Origin: Fuscovulum sp.
Lineage (GTDB): Bacteria; Pseudomonadota; Alphaproteobacteria; Rhodobacterales; Rhodobacteraceae
Assembly (NCBI GenBank): GCA_035192965.1
Contig: CP136571.1
Span: forward strand, 888,501 to 952,500
Direction: 5' to 3'
DNA length: 64,000 nucleotides
This document shows, in pieces, positions 36,521 through 44,341 of the stretch. The first letter of the stretch is position 1. Each line of letters starts with the position of its first letter. The position numbers and the translations under genes were made by a program. The notes beneath the pieces were generated by a model. That model was given only the letters and a program-made list of their open reading frames with translations, made no database searches and was not told where the DNA came from.

Positions 36521-37488
36521 GGTGTTCCTCCGTAAGGGGTGCCGTCGCGGTGCAGATAGCGGCGCGCGGCGCCGTCCTTTTCCGTGATCAGGTCATGGTC
36601 GGTGTAATGAATGCGGTCGCGCTGGGCGCGCGTCCCGATGACAAGGTAGCGGGCCGGGCCCGACCCGCGATTGTCCAGCCGATGCCCGACGGGCGCACCC
36701 GCAGGCCAGCAGGCCACATCGCCCGCGCGCAGCGGCGTCTCTGTCTCTTCGACAAGGACCACCTCGCCCGACAGCATCAGGATCATCTCATCCTCGGCCT
36801 CATGCCAATGGCGGTGGCCGGAACGGGAACCGGGCGGCAGTTCCTCAAGGAACGCGCCGAACTGGGTGATCCCGCCGGGATCGGACAGCAGGCGATAGCG
36901 ATAGGGGCCGGGGCCGGGGCCGAGGATCGGGTGATGGTCCAGCGCCACCTCCTCCCAAACCGCATCCGCGCCGCGCAGCACGCGCTGCCCCGGATCGGTT
37001 GGGTCGAAGTCGCGGCCCCAGACCGGCGGCAGGTTCAGCAGCTCCGCAGGCAGCGTGCCGGAACGCAGGATACGCCCTTCCGCATCCTCCACCCGCCAAT
37101 CCGTCGCCCCGTTGACCAGATGATGGCCAAGGTCGGGGTAATAGCAGACATCCGCCGCCACCCGCGTGCCCACGATCACATAGGTGCAGGGCTCCTCCGC
37201 CCGATTGGCCAGATGATGCGCATTCGGGCAGCCATGCGGCCAGCAGAGCGCATCCCCCGGCCCGACCGGGCTTTCCCCCGCATCGTCGATCAGCACAGCC
37301 TGTCCGGACAGGATGAAGGCCATCTCATCCTCGGCATCATGCCAATGCCGTTGCGAAGAAACGCCTCCCGGCATCAGGCGGTCCAGATAGGCACCAAATT
37401 GCGTCGCCCCGCCCGCATCGGACAGGCGCAGCAACAGGCCGCCATCCCCGGCCTCGTCCCGTGGCGCGCGGGCAGGATCGACCTTCAT
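36517..37488 (-). CDS. Dicupin protein
   Basis: This 323-aa protein has two cupin_2 barrels. The first (about residues 15-125) has SSQRHWHDAEDEMAFILSGQAVLIDD and HHLANRAEEPCTYVIVG. The second (about 195-300) has RSGHRHWHEAEDEMILMLSGEVVLVE and HRLDNRGSGPARYLVIG. Both keep the HxH-x3-E metal-binding pattern. The half sequences resemble each other and the single cupin at 37523, suggesting duplication. ATG 37488 is chosen because the upstream extension is Cys/Arg-rich and lacks similarity. Function is unknown; the operon context suggests acyl-CoA or sugar-acid metabolism. Confidence 0.85.
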   Translation of the reverse strand: MKVDPARAPRDEAGDGGLLLRLSDAGGATQFGAYLDRLMPGGVSSQRHWHDAEDEMAFILSGQAVLIDDAGESPVGPGDALCWPHGCPNAHHLANRAEEPCTYVIVGTRVAADVCYYPDLGHHLVNGATDWRVEDAEGRILRSGTLPAELLNLPPVWGRDFDPTDPGQRVLRGADAVWEEVALDHHPILGPGPGPYRYRLLSDPGGITQFGAFLEELPPGSRSGHRHWHEAEDEMILMLSGEVVLVEETETPLRAGDVACWPAGAPVGHRLDNRGSGPARYLVIGTRAQRDRIHYTDHDLITEKDGAARRYLHRDGTPYGGTP

Positions 37489-37522
37489 CCGCGGCCCCCC
37501 GCAAGGCTGGCGCAGCGGCCCG

Positions 37523-38002
37523 TCATTTCCCTGCATCCTCCGGCACATAGGGCGATCCGTCCTTGTGGGTGAAGGTGGCCTTCCCCCCCGCCATCTCGAC
37601 CATCAGGTCCACATCCGAATAGGTCGCCACCTCGCGCGGGGCCTTGCTGCCCACGACAAGGAACCGCGCCACCTCCGCGCTGCGGTTGATGAAATGATGC
37701 CCGTCCGCCAGACCCGCCGGAAAGGCCGCGCAATCGCCCGGGCGCATCACCTCTTCCCCCGCATCGGTGACCATCACGCATTCGCCCTCTGTCACCATCA
37801 CGAACTCGTCTTCGTGCAGATGCCAGTGCCGCAGCGATGACAGCGCGCCGGGCTCCAGCGTCACAAGGTTCACCCCGAATTGCGTCAACCCGCCCGCCTG
37901 CCCCAGACGCAGCGAGGACCGCCCCTCCATCATCGCCGCATAGGGCGCGGGGTAGATCGATCCGGTCTTAACCGGAACAGCGGACAGGTCGAGCTTTGGC
38001 AT
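37523..38002 (-). CDS. Single-domain cupin protein
   Basis: This 159-aa cupin_2 protein has the metal pattern in LSSLRHWHLHEDEFVMVTEGECVMV and the second motif in GHHFINRSAEVARFLVVGSKAPREVATYSDVDLMVE. The C-terminal KDGSPYVPED matches the end of the dicupin (RDGTPYGG), so the two are paralogues. The ATG overlaps the thiolase stop by one base. Unknown function; metal binding and a small-molecule role are inferred from the fold. Confidence 0.88.
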   Translation of the reverse strand: MPKLDLSAVPVKTGSIYPAPYAAMMEGRSSLRLGQAGGLTQFGVNLVTLEPGALSSLRHWHLHEDEFVMVTEGECVMVTDAGEEVMRPGDCAAFPAGLADGHHFINRSAEVARFLVVGSKAPREVATYSDVDLMVEMAGGKATFTHKDGSPYVPEDAGK

Positions 38003-39213
38003 CACACCCTCTCGATGATCGTGGCCGCACCCATGCCGGATGCGATGCACAGCGTGGCCAGACCCACACCCTTGCCCGTACGTTCCAGCTCATCCAGCAG
38101 GGTGCCGATGATGATCGCCCCGGTCGCGCCCAGCGGGTGACCCATGGCGATAGAGCCGCCATTGGGGTTCACCAGCGCCGGGTCCACATCAAAGGCCTGC
38201 ATGAAGCGCAGCACGACCGACGCAAAAGCCTCGTTCACCTCGAACAGATCAATGTCTGAAATCGCCATGCCACTGTCGCGCAGGATTTTCTCTGTCACCG
38301 GCACCGGCCCGGTCAGCATGATCGTGGGATCAGTGCCGATCTTGGCCGTCGACAGGATGCGCGCCCGCGGCTTCAACCCATAGGCGCGGCCGAATTCGGC
38401 ATCGCCGATCAGCACGGCGGCGGCCCCGTCCACGATGCCGCTGGAATTTCCGGCATGGTGGATATGCTCGATCCGCTCCAGATGCGGGTATTTCATCAGG
38501 GCGATTTTGTCGAAGCCGGGCATCACCTCGCCCATGTCCTTGAAGCTGGCCTTCAGCGCGCCCAGGCTCTGCATATCCGTGCCGGGGCGCATGTATTCGT
38601 CAGTGGACAGGATCGGCAGACCGTTCTGGTCGCGGATGGTGATGACGGATTTCGCAAACCGCCCATCGGCCCAGGCCGCCGCCGCCCGGCGCTGGGATTC
38701 CACGGCCAGTGCATCTGCCATGTCGCGGGTAAAGCCATATTCGGTGGCGATGATATCGGCGCTGATGCCCTGCGGGACGAAATAGGTCTTCATCGCAAGG
38801 CTCGGGTCCACGGCAATCGCTGCGCCATCGCTGCCCATTGCAACGCGGCCCATCATCTCGACCCCGCCGGCGATATAGGCCGACCCGGCGCCGCCCCGGA
38901 TCTGATTGGCGGCAAGGTTCACCGCCTCCATCCCCGACGCGCAGAACCGGTTGATGGCCAAACCCGGGATCGATTGATCCAGGTCGGAGGCCAGCACCGC
39001 AGACCGCGCCAGACAGCCGCCCTGTTCGCCCACCTGGGTGACATTGCCCCAGATCACATCCTCGACGGCGTGCCCCTCCAGCCCGTTGCGATCCTTGATC
39101 GCGTTCAGAACCTTGGCCGACAGCGCGACCGAGGTCAGCTCATGCAGCGCCCCATCTGCGCGGCCCTTGCCGCGCGGGCTGCGGACGGTGTCATAGATAT
39201 ATGCGTCGATCAT
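38002..39213 (-). CDS. Acetyl-CoA C-acyltransferase (thiolase)
   Basis: This 403-aa thiolase has the acyl-accepting Cys in INRFCASGMEAVNLAANQI, the second signature in NPNGGSIAMGHPLGATGAIIIG with the catalytic His, and the C-terminal Cys in LCIASGMGAATII. The N-terminus AYIYDTVRSPRGKGRADGALHEL is typical of the FadA-like group. It cleaves 3-ketoacyl-CoA in beta-oxidation. It heads the thiolase-cupin-dicupin-FadJ operon, with a GST gene 10 nt upstream on the same strand. Confidence 0.94.
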   Translation of the reverse strand: MIDAYIYDTVRSPRGKGRADGALHELTSVALSAKVLNAIKDRNGLEGHAVEDVIWGNVTQVGEQGGCLARSAVLASDLDQSIPGLAINRFCASGMEAVNLAANQIRGGAGSAYIAGGVEMMGRVAMGSDGAAIAVDPSLAMKTYFVPQGISADIIATEYGFTRDMADALAVESQRRAAAAWADGRFAKSVITIRDQNGLPILSTDEYMRPGTDMQSLGALKASFKDMGEVMPGFDKIALMKYPHLERIEHIHHAGNSSGIVDGAAAVLIGDAEFGRAYGLKPRARILSTAKIGTDPTIMLTGPVPVTEKILRDSGMAISDIDLFEVNEAFASVVLRFMQAFDVDPALVNPNGGSIAMGHPLGATGAIIIGTLLDELERTGKGVGLATLCIASGMGAATIIERV

Positions 39214-39223
39214 CGTCGTCTCC

Positions 39224-39859
39224 TTATGCCCGGTCGCTGGGGTTGCCGGGCATCATGTCATAGGGGTGTTTCCAACCGGGCAGGGCGGCGATGCCATCCA
39301 GCCAACGGTCGATATGGGGCCAGTCCTTGCGGTCAAAGCCGTAGGGTTCGGGGTAATAAAGATACCCGCAGCAGGACAGATCAGCGATCGTCGGCGCATC
39401 GCCCACCATCCATGTCCGCCCCGCCAGATGATCGTTCAGCACCGTGTAGGCCGCCTTCAGCCGCCCCTGCAGAAAGGGGATCACGCCTTCGGGCCGCTTG
39501 TCGGCAGGCAGGAAGTTGGACAGGAACCGCGTCGTCCCGATCTGGGTGGACAGCTTGTGATTGTCCCAGAACAGCCAGCGCAACACCTCGCGCCGTTCCG
39601 CCGCCAACCGGCCGCCCATCTTGCCGGTCTTGGAGCTGATGTAGTCCAGGATCACGCCCGATTGCGACAGAGTGGTATCCCCATCCACCAGAACGGGGAC
39701 CTCGCCCATCGCGTTGATGGCGCGAAAGGCGTCGCTGCGCGCCTCGCCCTTGAAGAAGTCCACGAAAACTGGCGTCCATTCCGTATCGGTCAGCGTCAAG
39801 GCCAGCGCACATTTATACGCATTGCCGCTTTCGCCAAAACAATAGAGCTTCATCGTCAT
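39224..39859 (-). CDS. Glutathione S-transferase family protein
   Basis: This 211-aa protein has an N-terminal thioredoxin-like domain (MTMKLYCFGESGNAYKCALALTL, with the cis-Pro in GEVPVLVDGDTTLSQSGVILDYI). A helical C-terminal domain (MVGDAPTIADLSCCGYLYY) follows. These are the standard glutathione-site features. Its position 10 nt before the thiolase suggests a role in the same catabolic operon, but the substrate is unknown. ATG 39859 has GGGAGGG upstream. Confidence 0.9.
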   Translation of the reverse strand: MTMKLYCFGESGNAYKCALALTLTDTEWTPVFVDFFKGEARSDAFRAINAMGEVPVLVDGDTTLSQSGVILDYISSKTGKMGGRLAAERREVLRWLFWDNHKLSTQIGTTRFLSNFLPADKRPEGVIPFLQGRLKAAYTVLNDHLAGRTWMVGDAPTIADLSCCGYLYYPEPYGFDRKDWPHIDRWLDGIAALPGWKHPYDMMPGNPSDRA

Positions 39860-39880
39860 CCGTCCCTCCCTGCCCCGGCA

Positions 39881-39928
39881 CCCGGGGGTTTCACCCCCGG
39901 ACCCCCAGGGTATTTTCGCCAAGATGAA
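39881..39928 (+). repeat. Composite repeat copy C (GC hairpin plus GGGTATTT tail)
   Basis: CCGGGGG-TTTCA-CCCCCGG (39882-39900) is followed by ACCCCCA and GGGTATTTTCGCCAAGATGA (39908-39927). This is the best-formed copy of the composite; a degenerate one lies at 17129. It occupies the leader side of the GST gene. Confidence 0.7.
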
Positions 39929-39998
39929 GCAACATTTCCTTAATCTTTAAGCGTCAGAGTCTGTCTCGCGGTACAGGCTGGGGAGCCGATGACCGCCC

Positions 39999-40064
39999 AA
40001 GGTGAAGCGCTGCATTCCGCCCGAAGGTTAGCCAAACCCCAGGCTCGGGATGCAGCGTGACCTT
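39999..40064. ncRNA. Candidate structured RNA or long imperfect hairpin
   Basis: Pairing segments nest in order: AAGGT (39999) with ACCTT (40060), CGCTGCAT (40008) with ATGCAGCG (40050), CCCGA (40020) with TCGGG (40045), and GCC (40031) with GGC (40042). Some 21 base pairs can form in 66 nt on either strand, and no open reading frame is convincing here. It lies between repeat copies C and D, upstream of the minus-strand GST gene. An expressed RNA is an inference. Confidence 0.4.
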
Positions 40065-40069
40065 GCCCT

Positions 40070-40090
40070 TTCATCTTGGCCCAAATACCC
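40070..40090 (-). repeat. Interspersed repeat copy D
   Basis: Read on the minus strand this is GGGTATTTGGGCCAAGATGA followed by AAGGGCAAGG. It is inverted relative to copy C 140 nt away and identical in the core to copy A at 2807. Confidence 0.7.
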
Positions 40091-40113
40091 AATTCCTCCC
40101 TCTCCATCCCGCA

Positions 40114-40326
40114 CTACCGCTTTCGGTCTTCCAGTTCCGAATTGAACAGGCGCAGGCGGTGGGTCAGGTTTTCCGTATGCGTCACGCTGTCGAAATTCTC
40201 GAACAGGAACGACAGCGCCTCACCCTCATCCAGCCCTGCCTCCTGCGCAAAGCGCTTCAGCTTGCGATAGCCGTCCTCGGTCATGGCGACGGGGAAACGG
40301 CGGGTCAGGCGAAAGCGTTTTGGCAT
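40114..40326 (-). CDS. Small conserved protein, possible DNA-binding helix protein
   Basis: This 70-aa reading frame starts MPKRFRLTRRFPVAMTEDGYRKLKRFAQEAG. It continues LDEGEALSFLFENFDSV and ends in a charged stretch. The basic N-terminal strand-like segment followed by two helices recalls ribbon-helix-helix antitoxin-type regulators, but I cannot confirm that. It lies 79 nt downstream of the acyl-CoA dehydrogenase, with a hairpin between, and has AGGAGG upstream of the ATG. The good ribosome site supports translation. Confidence 0.7.
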   Translation of the reverse strand: MPKRFRLTRRFPVAMTEDGYRKLKRFAQEAGLDEGEALSFLFENFDSVTHTENLTHRLRLFNSELEDRKR

Positions 40327-40349
40327 GAGGCCTCCTTTGATCTGGGGCG

Positions 40350-40386
40350 CGGGGGCTGAATTTTCGCAGAAAATTCGTGGCCCCCG
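40350..40386. repeat. Nested AT/GC hairpin behind the acyl-CoA dehydrogenase
   Basis: An outer stem CGGGGGC / GCCCCCG encloses an inner stem GAATTTTC / GAAAATTC with loop GCA. On the minus strand it begins 19 nt after the dehydrogenase stop. The AT inner arms fit the palindrome family of this window. Confidence 0.8.
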
Positions 40387-40405
40387 GATATGTTGCCCCC
40401 GAACC

Positions 40406-42184
40406 TTAGAACGCCTCTGCCGTCAGCGCCATCACCGGTTCCGCGCCGGACTCGATCCGCGCCAGATGCATCGCGCAGGCGGGCAGTTGGCGGGCCATGT
40501 AGTAGCGGCCCGTGGCGATCTTGGCCTCGTAGAAGTCGCGATCCGCGGCCCCTGCATCCAGCGCCGCATAGGCGGCCTTGGCCATCTTGGCCCACATCAG
40601 GCCAAGGCAGACATGGCCCATCAGATGCATGAAATCATAGCTGCCCGACAGCGCCGCATTGGGCGATTTCATGCCGTTCTGCATGAAATACATCCCCGCG
40701 CCCTGCATCGCCTTGGACGCCTGTTTCAGCGGGTCAAGGAAGCCTGCTTTCAGCCGGGTGTCCTCTTCGTTTTCCTTCACGAAGGTCTTCACCAGATCAA
40801 AGAAGGCCATCACATGCTTGCCGCCATCCGCGGCCAGCTTGCGCGCCACCAGATCCAGCGCCTGAATCCCGTTGGCACCTTCATAGATCATGGCGATCCG
40901 GGCATCGCGGGCGAATTGGGACATGCCCCATTCCTCGATATAGCCATGCCCGCCATAGACCTGCTGCGCGGCGACGGCGACATCGAACCCCTTGTCGGTC
41001 TGGAAGCCCTTGATGACGGGTGTAAGCAGCGAAATCAGCCCCTCGGCGCTGTCATCGCCGGTGCGGTGCGCCCGGTCGATCAACGAGGCGCCCCAGAAGG
41101 TGAAGGCGCGCGCGCCTTCGACAAAGCTTTTCTGATCCATCAGGTTGCGGCGGATATCGGGATGCACGATCAGCGGATCGGCCGGACCGGCGGGGTTCTT
41201 CACCCCGGTCACGTCGCGGCCCTGAAGCCGGTCCTTGGCATAGGCGACCGCGTTCTGATAGGCGGCCTCGGCCACGGCATAGCCCTGCACGCCCACGCCG
41301 ATGCGGGCTTCGTTCATCATGGTGAACATGGCGCGCATGCCCTTGTGCAGATCGCCCAGCAGCCAGCCGGTCGCCCCGTCATAGTTCATCACGCAGGTGG
41401 CATTGCCGTGAATGCCCATCTTTTCTTCGATCTTGCCGACCGAAAGGCTGTTGCGCTGCCCGAGCGACCCGTCGGCATTGACCAGAAACTTCGGCACGAT
41501 GAAAAGCGAGATGCCCTTCGTCCCCTCACCCCCGCCCGGGGCCTTGGCCAGCACCAGATGGATGATGTTCTCGGCCATGTCATGCTCACCGGCTGAGATG
41601 AAGATCTTCTGTCCGGTGATCTTGTAGCTGCCATCCGCCTGCGGTTCGGCCTTGGTGCGCATCATCCCCAGATCGGTGCCGCAATGCGGCTCGGTCAGGT
41701 TCATGGTGCCGGTCCAGTCGCAGGATACCATCTTGGGCAGATAGGTTGCCTTCTGGTCGGCCGTGCCATGCACATGGATCGCGGAATAGGCGCCGTGGGT
41801 CAGGCCCTGATACATGTTCAGCGCCATGTTGGCGGCCACGAAAATCTCGCCCACCGCGGTGCCCATGAGGTAGGGCAGCCCTTGCCCGCCATAATCAGGA
41901 TCGCAATCCAGCGCGGTCCAGCCGCCTTCTTTCAACTGATCGAAGGCCGCCTTGAACCCCGTGGGCGTGCGGACCACGCCGTTTTCCAGCACGCAACCCT
42001 CACGATCCCCCACCGCGTTCAGGGGTGCAAGCACGTCTGATGCCAGCTTGCCCGCTTCCTCCAGCACGGCGGCGGTGAAACCCGCATCCAGATCGGCATA
42101 GCCGGGAATATCAGATGTGGTGATCTGCAACAGGTCATGGAGCACGAATTGCATGTCCTTGACGGGCGCGGTGTAGCTGGGCAT
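40406..42184 (-). CDS. Acyl-CoA dehydrogenase with C-terminal extension (DmdC-like)
   Basis: This 592-aa FAD enzyme of the acyl-CoA dehydrogenase superfamily is longer than the roughly 380-aa norm and has the extra C-terminal domain. Visible parts are [71 protein letters not shown] and [37 protein letters not shown]. This layout is that of DmdC, the methylmercaptopropionyl-CoA dehydrogenase, and of related FadE-like enzymes. No other dmd genes are nearby, so DMSP use is not shown. A MerR regulator gene precedes it. Confidence 0.9.
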   Translation of the reverse strand: MPSYTAPVKDMQFVLHDLLQITTSDIPGYADLDAGFTAAVLEEAGKLASDVLAPLNAVGDREGCVLENGVVRTPTGFKAAFDQLKEGGWTALDCDPDYGGQGLPYLMGTAVGEIFVAANMALNMYQGLTHGAYSAIHVHGTADQKATYLPKMVSCDWTGTMNLTEPHCGTDLGMMRTKAEPQADGSYKITGQKIFISAGEHDMAENIIHLVLAKAPGGGEGTKGISLFIVPKFLVNADGSLGQRNSLSVGKIEEKMGIHGNATCVMNYDGATGWLLGDLHKGMRAMFTMMNEARIGVGVQGYAVAEAAYQNAVAYAKDRLQGRDVTGVKNPAGPADPLIVHPDIRRNLMDQKSFVEGARAFTFWGASLIDRAHRTGDDSAEGLISLLTPVIKGFQTDKGFDVAVAAQQVYGGHGYIEEWGMSQFARDARIAMIYEGANGIQALDLVARKLAADGGKHVMAFFDLVKTFVKENEEDTRLKAGFLDPLKQASKAMQGAGMYFMQNGMKSPNAALSGSYDFMHLMGHVCLGLMWAKMAKAAYAALDAGAADRDFYEAKIATGRYYMARQLPACAMHLARIESGAEPVMALTAEAF

Positions 42185-42242
42185 CGGCGGTCTCCTCCGG
42201 TCGAAATTCGGGCGGTCGTGTTCTGTTTCTGGCCTTGCGGCG

Positions 42243-42656
42243 CTATTCGGCGGCCTTCTGGAAAGCGGCCAACATGCCCTCTCCCCAGGCGATCTGGTCT
42301 TTCAGTTCGGCAATCGCCTCATCCAGTTCGGCGCGCTGGCGTTCCATCTGGGCCAGCCTGTCCTGTGCCACCTCGAAGGTGCGGCGCAGTTGGGCCTCTT
42401 GCTGGCGGCCGTCGCGGTCGTACATGTCCAGCAGCTGGCGGATATCCTCCAGCGAAAAGCCGAAGCGTTTGCCCCGCAGGATCAACTTCAGCCGCGCGCG
42501 GTCGCGATAGGTGTAAAAGCGCGCGGTGCCGCGCCGGACGGGCGACAGCAGTTCCTTCGCCTCATAGAACCGCAGGGTGCGCGGCGTCACGTCAAAGGCG
42601 GCGCACATGTCGCGGATCGTCAGCAAGTCTTCCTTGGCGGTCAGTGGTGCGGTCAT
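42243..42656 (-). CDS. MerR-family regulator (LiuR-like), first paralogue
   Basis: This 137-aa protein has an N-terminal MerR winged helix ([68 protein letters not shown]). A C-terminal coiled coil ([23 protein letters not shown]) without metal-binding Cys follows. Relatives such as LiuR control branched-chain amino acid and acyl-CoA catabolism. It lies 58 nt upstream of the acyl-CoA dehydrogenase on the same strand and probably controls it. An ACGT-rich array lies in its leader. Confidence 0.9.
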   Translation of the reverse strand: MTAPLTAKEDLLTIRDMCAAFDVTPRTLRFYEAKELLSPVRRGTARFYTYRDRARLKLILRGKRFGFSLEDIRQLLDMYDRDGRQQEAQLRRTFEVAQDRLAQMERQRAELDEAIAELKDQIAWGEGMLAAFQKAAE

Positions 42657-42723
42657 CTGTTCACTCGTCTTGCATCCAATGATGCACGGAATCTGGTGAT
42701 GTTACGGAACCTTACCAGACGAG

Positions 42724-42747
42724 TTGACGTGAACGTAAACGTAACGT
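42724..42747. promoter_or_regulatory. ACGT tandem array, candidate MerR/LiuR operator
   Basis: TTGACGTGAACGTAAACGT continues as AACGT, so ACGT occurs at 42727, 42733, 42739 and 42744, mostly at 6-bp steps. This resembles the ACGTnaACGT-type sites I recall for LiuR regulators. It lies 68-91 nt upstream of the first MerR gene. Confidence 0.5.
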
Positions 42748-42842
42748 GGCGTCACGGTCCCGCATGACGTTATGTCGTGGCCCGAGGTCGGGCGTGACGC
42801 GGGACGTGCGGGGTTCGGTCTGTGGAGATCAGTCTGTCGCGA

Positions 42843-43226
42843 TCAGTCTTCTGGCAGCTTTGACAGCTCATCCACCGCCGTCTCGCGCAGCGCGTGCAGA
42901 TCGGCGATCGAGGTCTGCATCTCTTCCACCTGCGCCGACAGGGCGGCAAGCTGGCGGTCGGCCATCGACAACCATGCCTCAAGCTGCGGCCGCGTGCCCT
43001 TTTGCCGATAGATCAGCAGCCATTGGCGGATTTCCTCAAGGCTGAAGCCGAACCGCCGTCCGCGCAGGATCAGCGTCATCCGCGCCACCTCGCGCGGGCC
43101 ATAGAACCGGGCGCGGCCTTCCTTTTCGGGCTGCAACAGTTCGATATATTCGTAATACCGCAGCGTGCGCGGCGTCACGTCGAACTTCGCGCACATCTCC
43201 TTGAAGCTGAGGCGGGTCTCGGACAT
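42843..43226 (-). CDS. MerR-family regulator (LiuR-like), second paralogue
   Basis: This 127-aa MerR-type regulator is about half identical to its neighbour in the DNA-binding part. It has [68 protein letters not shown] and a C-terminal coiled coil. No effector Cys is present. The two genes are in tandem on the minus strand, separated by 186 nt containing the ACGT array. It is divergent from the thioesterase pair at 43365. Confidence 0.9.
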   Translation of the reverse strand: MSETRLSFKEMCAKFDVTPRTLRYYEYIELLQPEKEGRARFYGPREVARMTLILRGRRFGFSLEEIRQWLLIYRQKGTRPQLEAWLSMADRQLAALSAQVEEMQTSIADLHALRETAVDELSKLPED

Positions 43227-43364
43227 CGGCGTACTCCTACCGGATCAGCATAGGCCCAACCGGGGCCATCGCGCAATCGCCGCCTGAGGGTGACACTGAC
43301 CATAGGGCAGGTCTTGCACATCGCGGGCGGGGCGCGGATTAATGGGTGCAAAAGGGGTTTGGCA

Positions 43365-43811
43365 ATGAGCGACCTTACGGCACCGGATGTGGTGGCGCTT
43401 GCGCGGCGCTTTATCGAGGCGATACCCCATTCCCGCGCGTTGGGAATGCGGCTGGAAAGTCTGGGCGAAGGGCGGGTGGTGATGACCATGCCCTATGACC
43501 AGCGTTTCGTGGGCGATCCGGCGACGGGCGTGCTGCATGGCGGCGCGGTTTCGGCGCTGATGGATACGGCCAGCGGGGCGGCGGTGATGTGTCACCCGGC
43601 GGCCCCCACCACCACCGCGACGCTGGACCTGCGGATCGACTATTTCCGCGCCGCCACGCCGGGCCAGACCATCACCGCGCGGGCGGAATGCTATCACGTC
43701 ACCCGCTCTGTCGCCTTTGTCCGCGTCACCGCGACGGATGAAGATGACACCCGCCCCGTCGCTGCCGCCACCGGGGCCTTCACCCTTGACCGACCAAAGG
43801 GGATGACATGA
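43365..43811 (+). CDS. PaaI-family hotdog thioesterase (first of a pair)
   Basis: This 148-aa hotdog-fold acyl-CoA thioesterase of the PaaI type has GMRLESLGEGRVVMTMPYDQRFVGDPATGVLHGGAVSALMDTASGAAV, with the HGG-x-x-x-x-x-x-D catalytic pattern. DLRIDYFRAATPGQTITARAECYHVTRSVAFVRV follows. The substrate is unknown; the context suggests release of CoA from short or aromatic acyl-CoAs. It overlaps the next thioesterase by 4 nt, and a heteromeric enzyme is possible. Confidence 0.9.
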   Translation: MSDLTAPDVVALARRFIEAIPHSRALGMRLESLGEGRVVMTMPYDQRFVGDPATGVLHGGAVSALMDTASGAAVMCHPAAPTTTATLDLRIDYFRAATPGQTITARAECYHVTRSVAFVRVTATDEDDTRPVAAATGAFTLDRPKGMT

Positions 43812-44314
43812 CCCGCGCCAGACCCGAACCCGTGCAGGTGATCAAGCAGCGCCGCGACGGCGCGCTAAAATCATTGCTGTCGGGCGTGCCCTATATCCAA
43901 TACCTCGGCATCCAGTTCGACCGGCGCGGCGATGAGCTGACGGCCATCCTGCCCTTTGACGAAAAGCTGATCGGCAACCCCGCGCTGCCCGCCCTGCATG
44001 GCGGGGTGACGGCGGCTTTCCTTGAGGTGGCGGCGATCATCGAACTGTCCTGGTCGATCCTGTGGGAAGAGATGGAGGCAGGTAAACTTGACCCTGCCGC
44101 GATTGCGGCCACGCCGCTGCGCCTGCCCAAGACCATTGATTTCACAGTGGATTATCTGCGCACGGGCCTGCCGCGCGATGCCTATGCCCGCGCGCGCGTC
44201 AACCGCTCTGGCCGCCGCTATGCCTCGGTGCATGTCGAGGCGTGGCAAGACAACCGATCCCGCCTGTTCGCCCAAGGGACCGGGCATTTCCTGATGCCTG
44301 AAACGGCCGAGTGA
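43808..44314 (+). CDS. PaaI-family hotdog thioesterase (second of a pair)
   Basis: This 168-aa hotdog protein has YIQYLGIQFDRRGDELTAILPFDEKLIGNPALPALHGGVTAAFLEVAAIIEL and TIDFTVDYLRTGLPRDAYARARVNRSGRRYASVHVEAW. HGG is kept, but the usual downstream Asp of the PaaI catalytic motif is Glu (HGGVTAAFLEVAA). The start overlaps the stop of the first thioesterase. The substitution may change activity or point to a structural partner role. Confidence 0.88.
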   Translation: MTRARPEPVQVIKQRRDGALKSLLSGVPYIQYLGIQFDRRGDELTAILPFDEKLIGNPALPALHGGVTAAFLEVAAIIELSWSILWEEMEAGKLDPAAIAATPLRLPKTIDFTVDYLRTGLPRDAYARARVNRSGRRYASVHVEAWQDNRSRLFAQGTGHFLMPETAE

Positions 44315-44341
44315 CGCGGCGGGTGCACCCCGCCGCGGCCA

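Noticed and set aside
37489..37548. Longer start for the dicupin (MCRRMQGNDG...)
   Set aside because: The extra 20 residues run into the end of the upstream cupin gene, lack cupin similarity and have no better ribosome site than ATG 37488.
39908..40090. Miniature transposable element bounded by inverted copies C and D
   Set aside because: The two ends are inverted, but no target-site duplication is visible, copy C is part of a larger composite, and other copies (2807, 29511) are single. Kept only as a possibility in the structured RNA finding.
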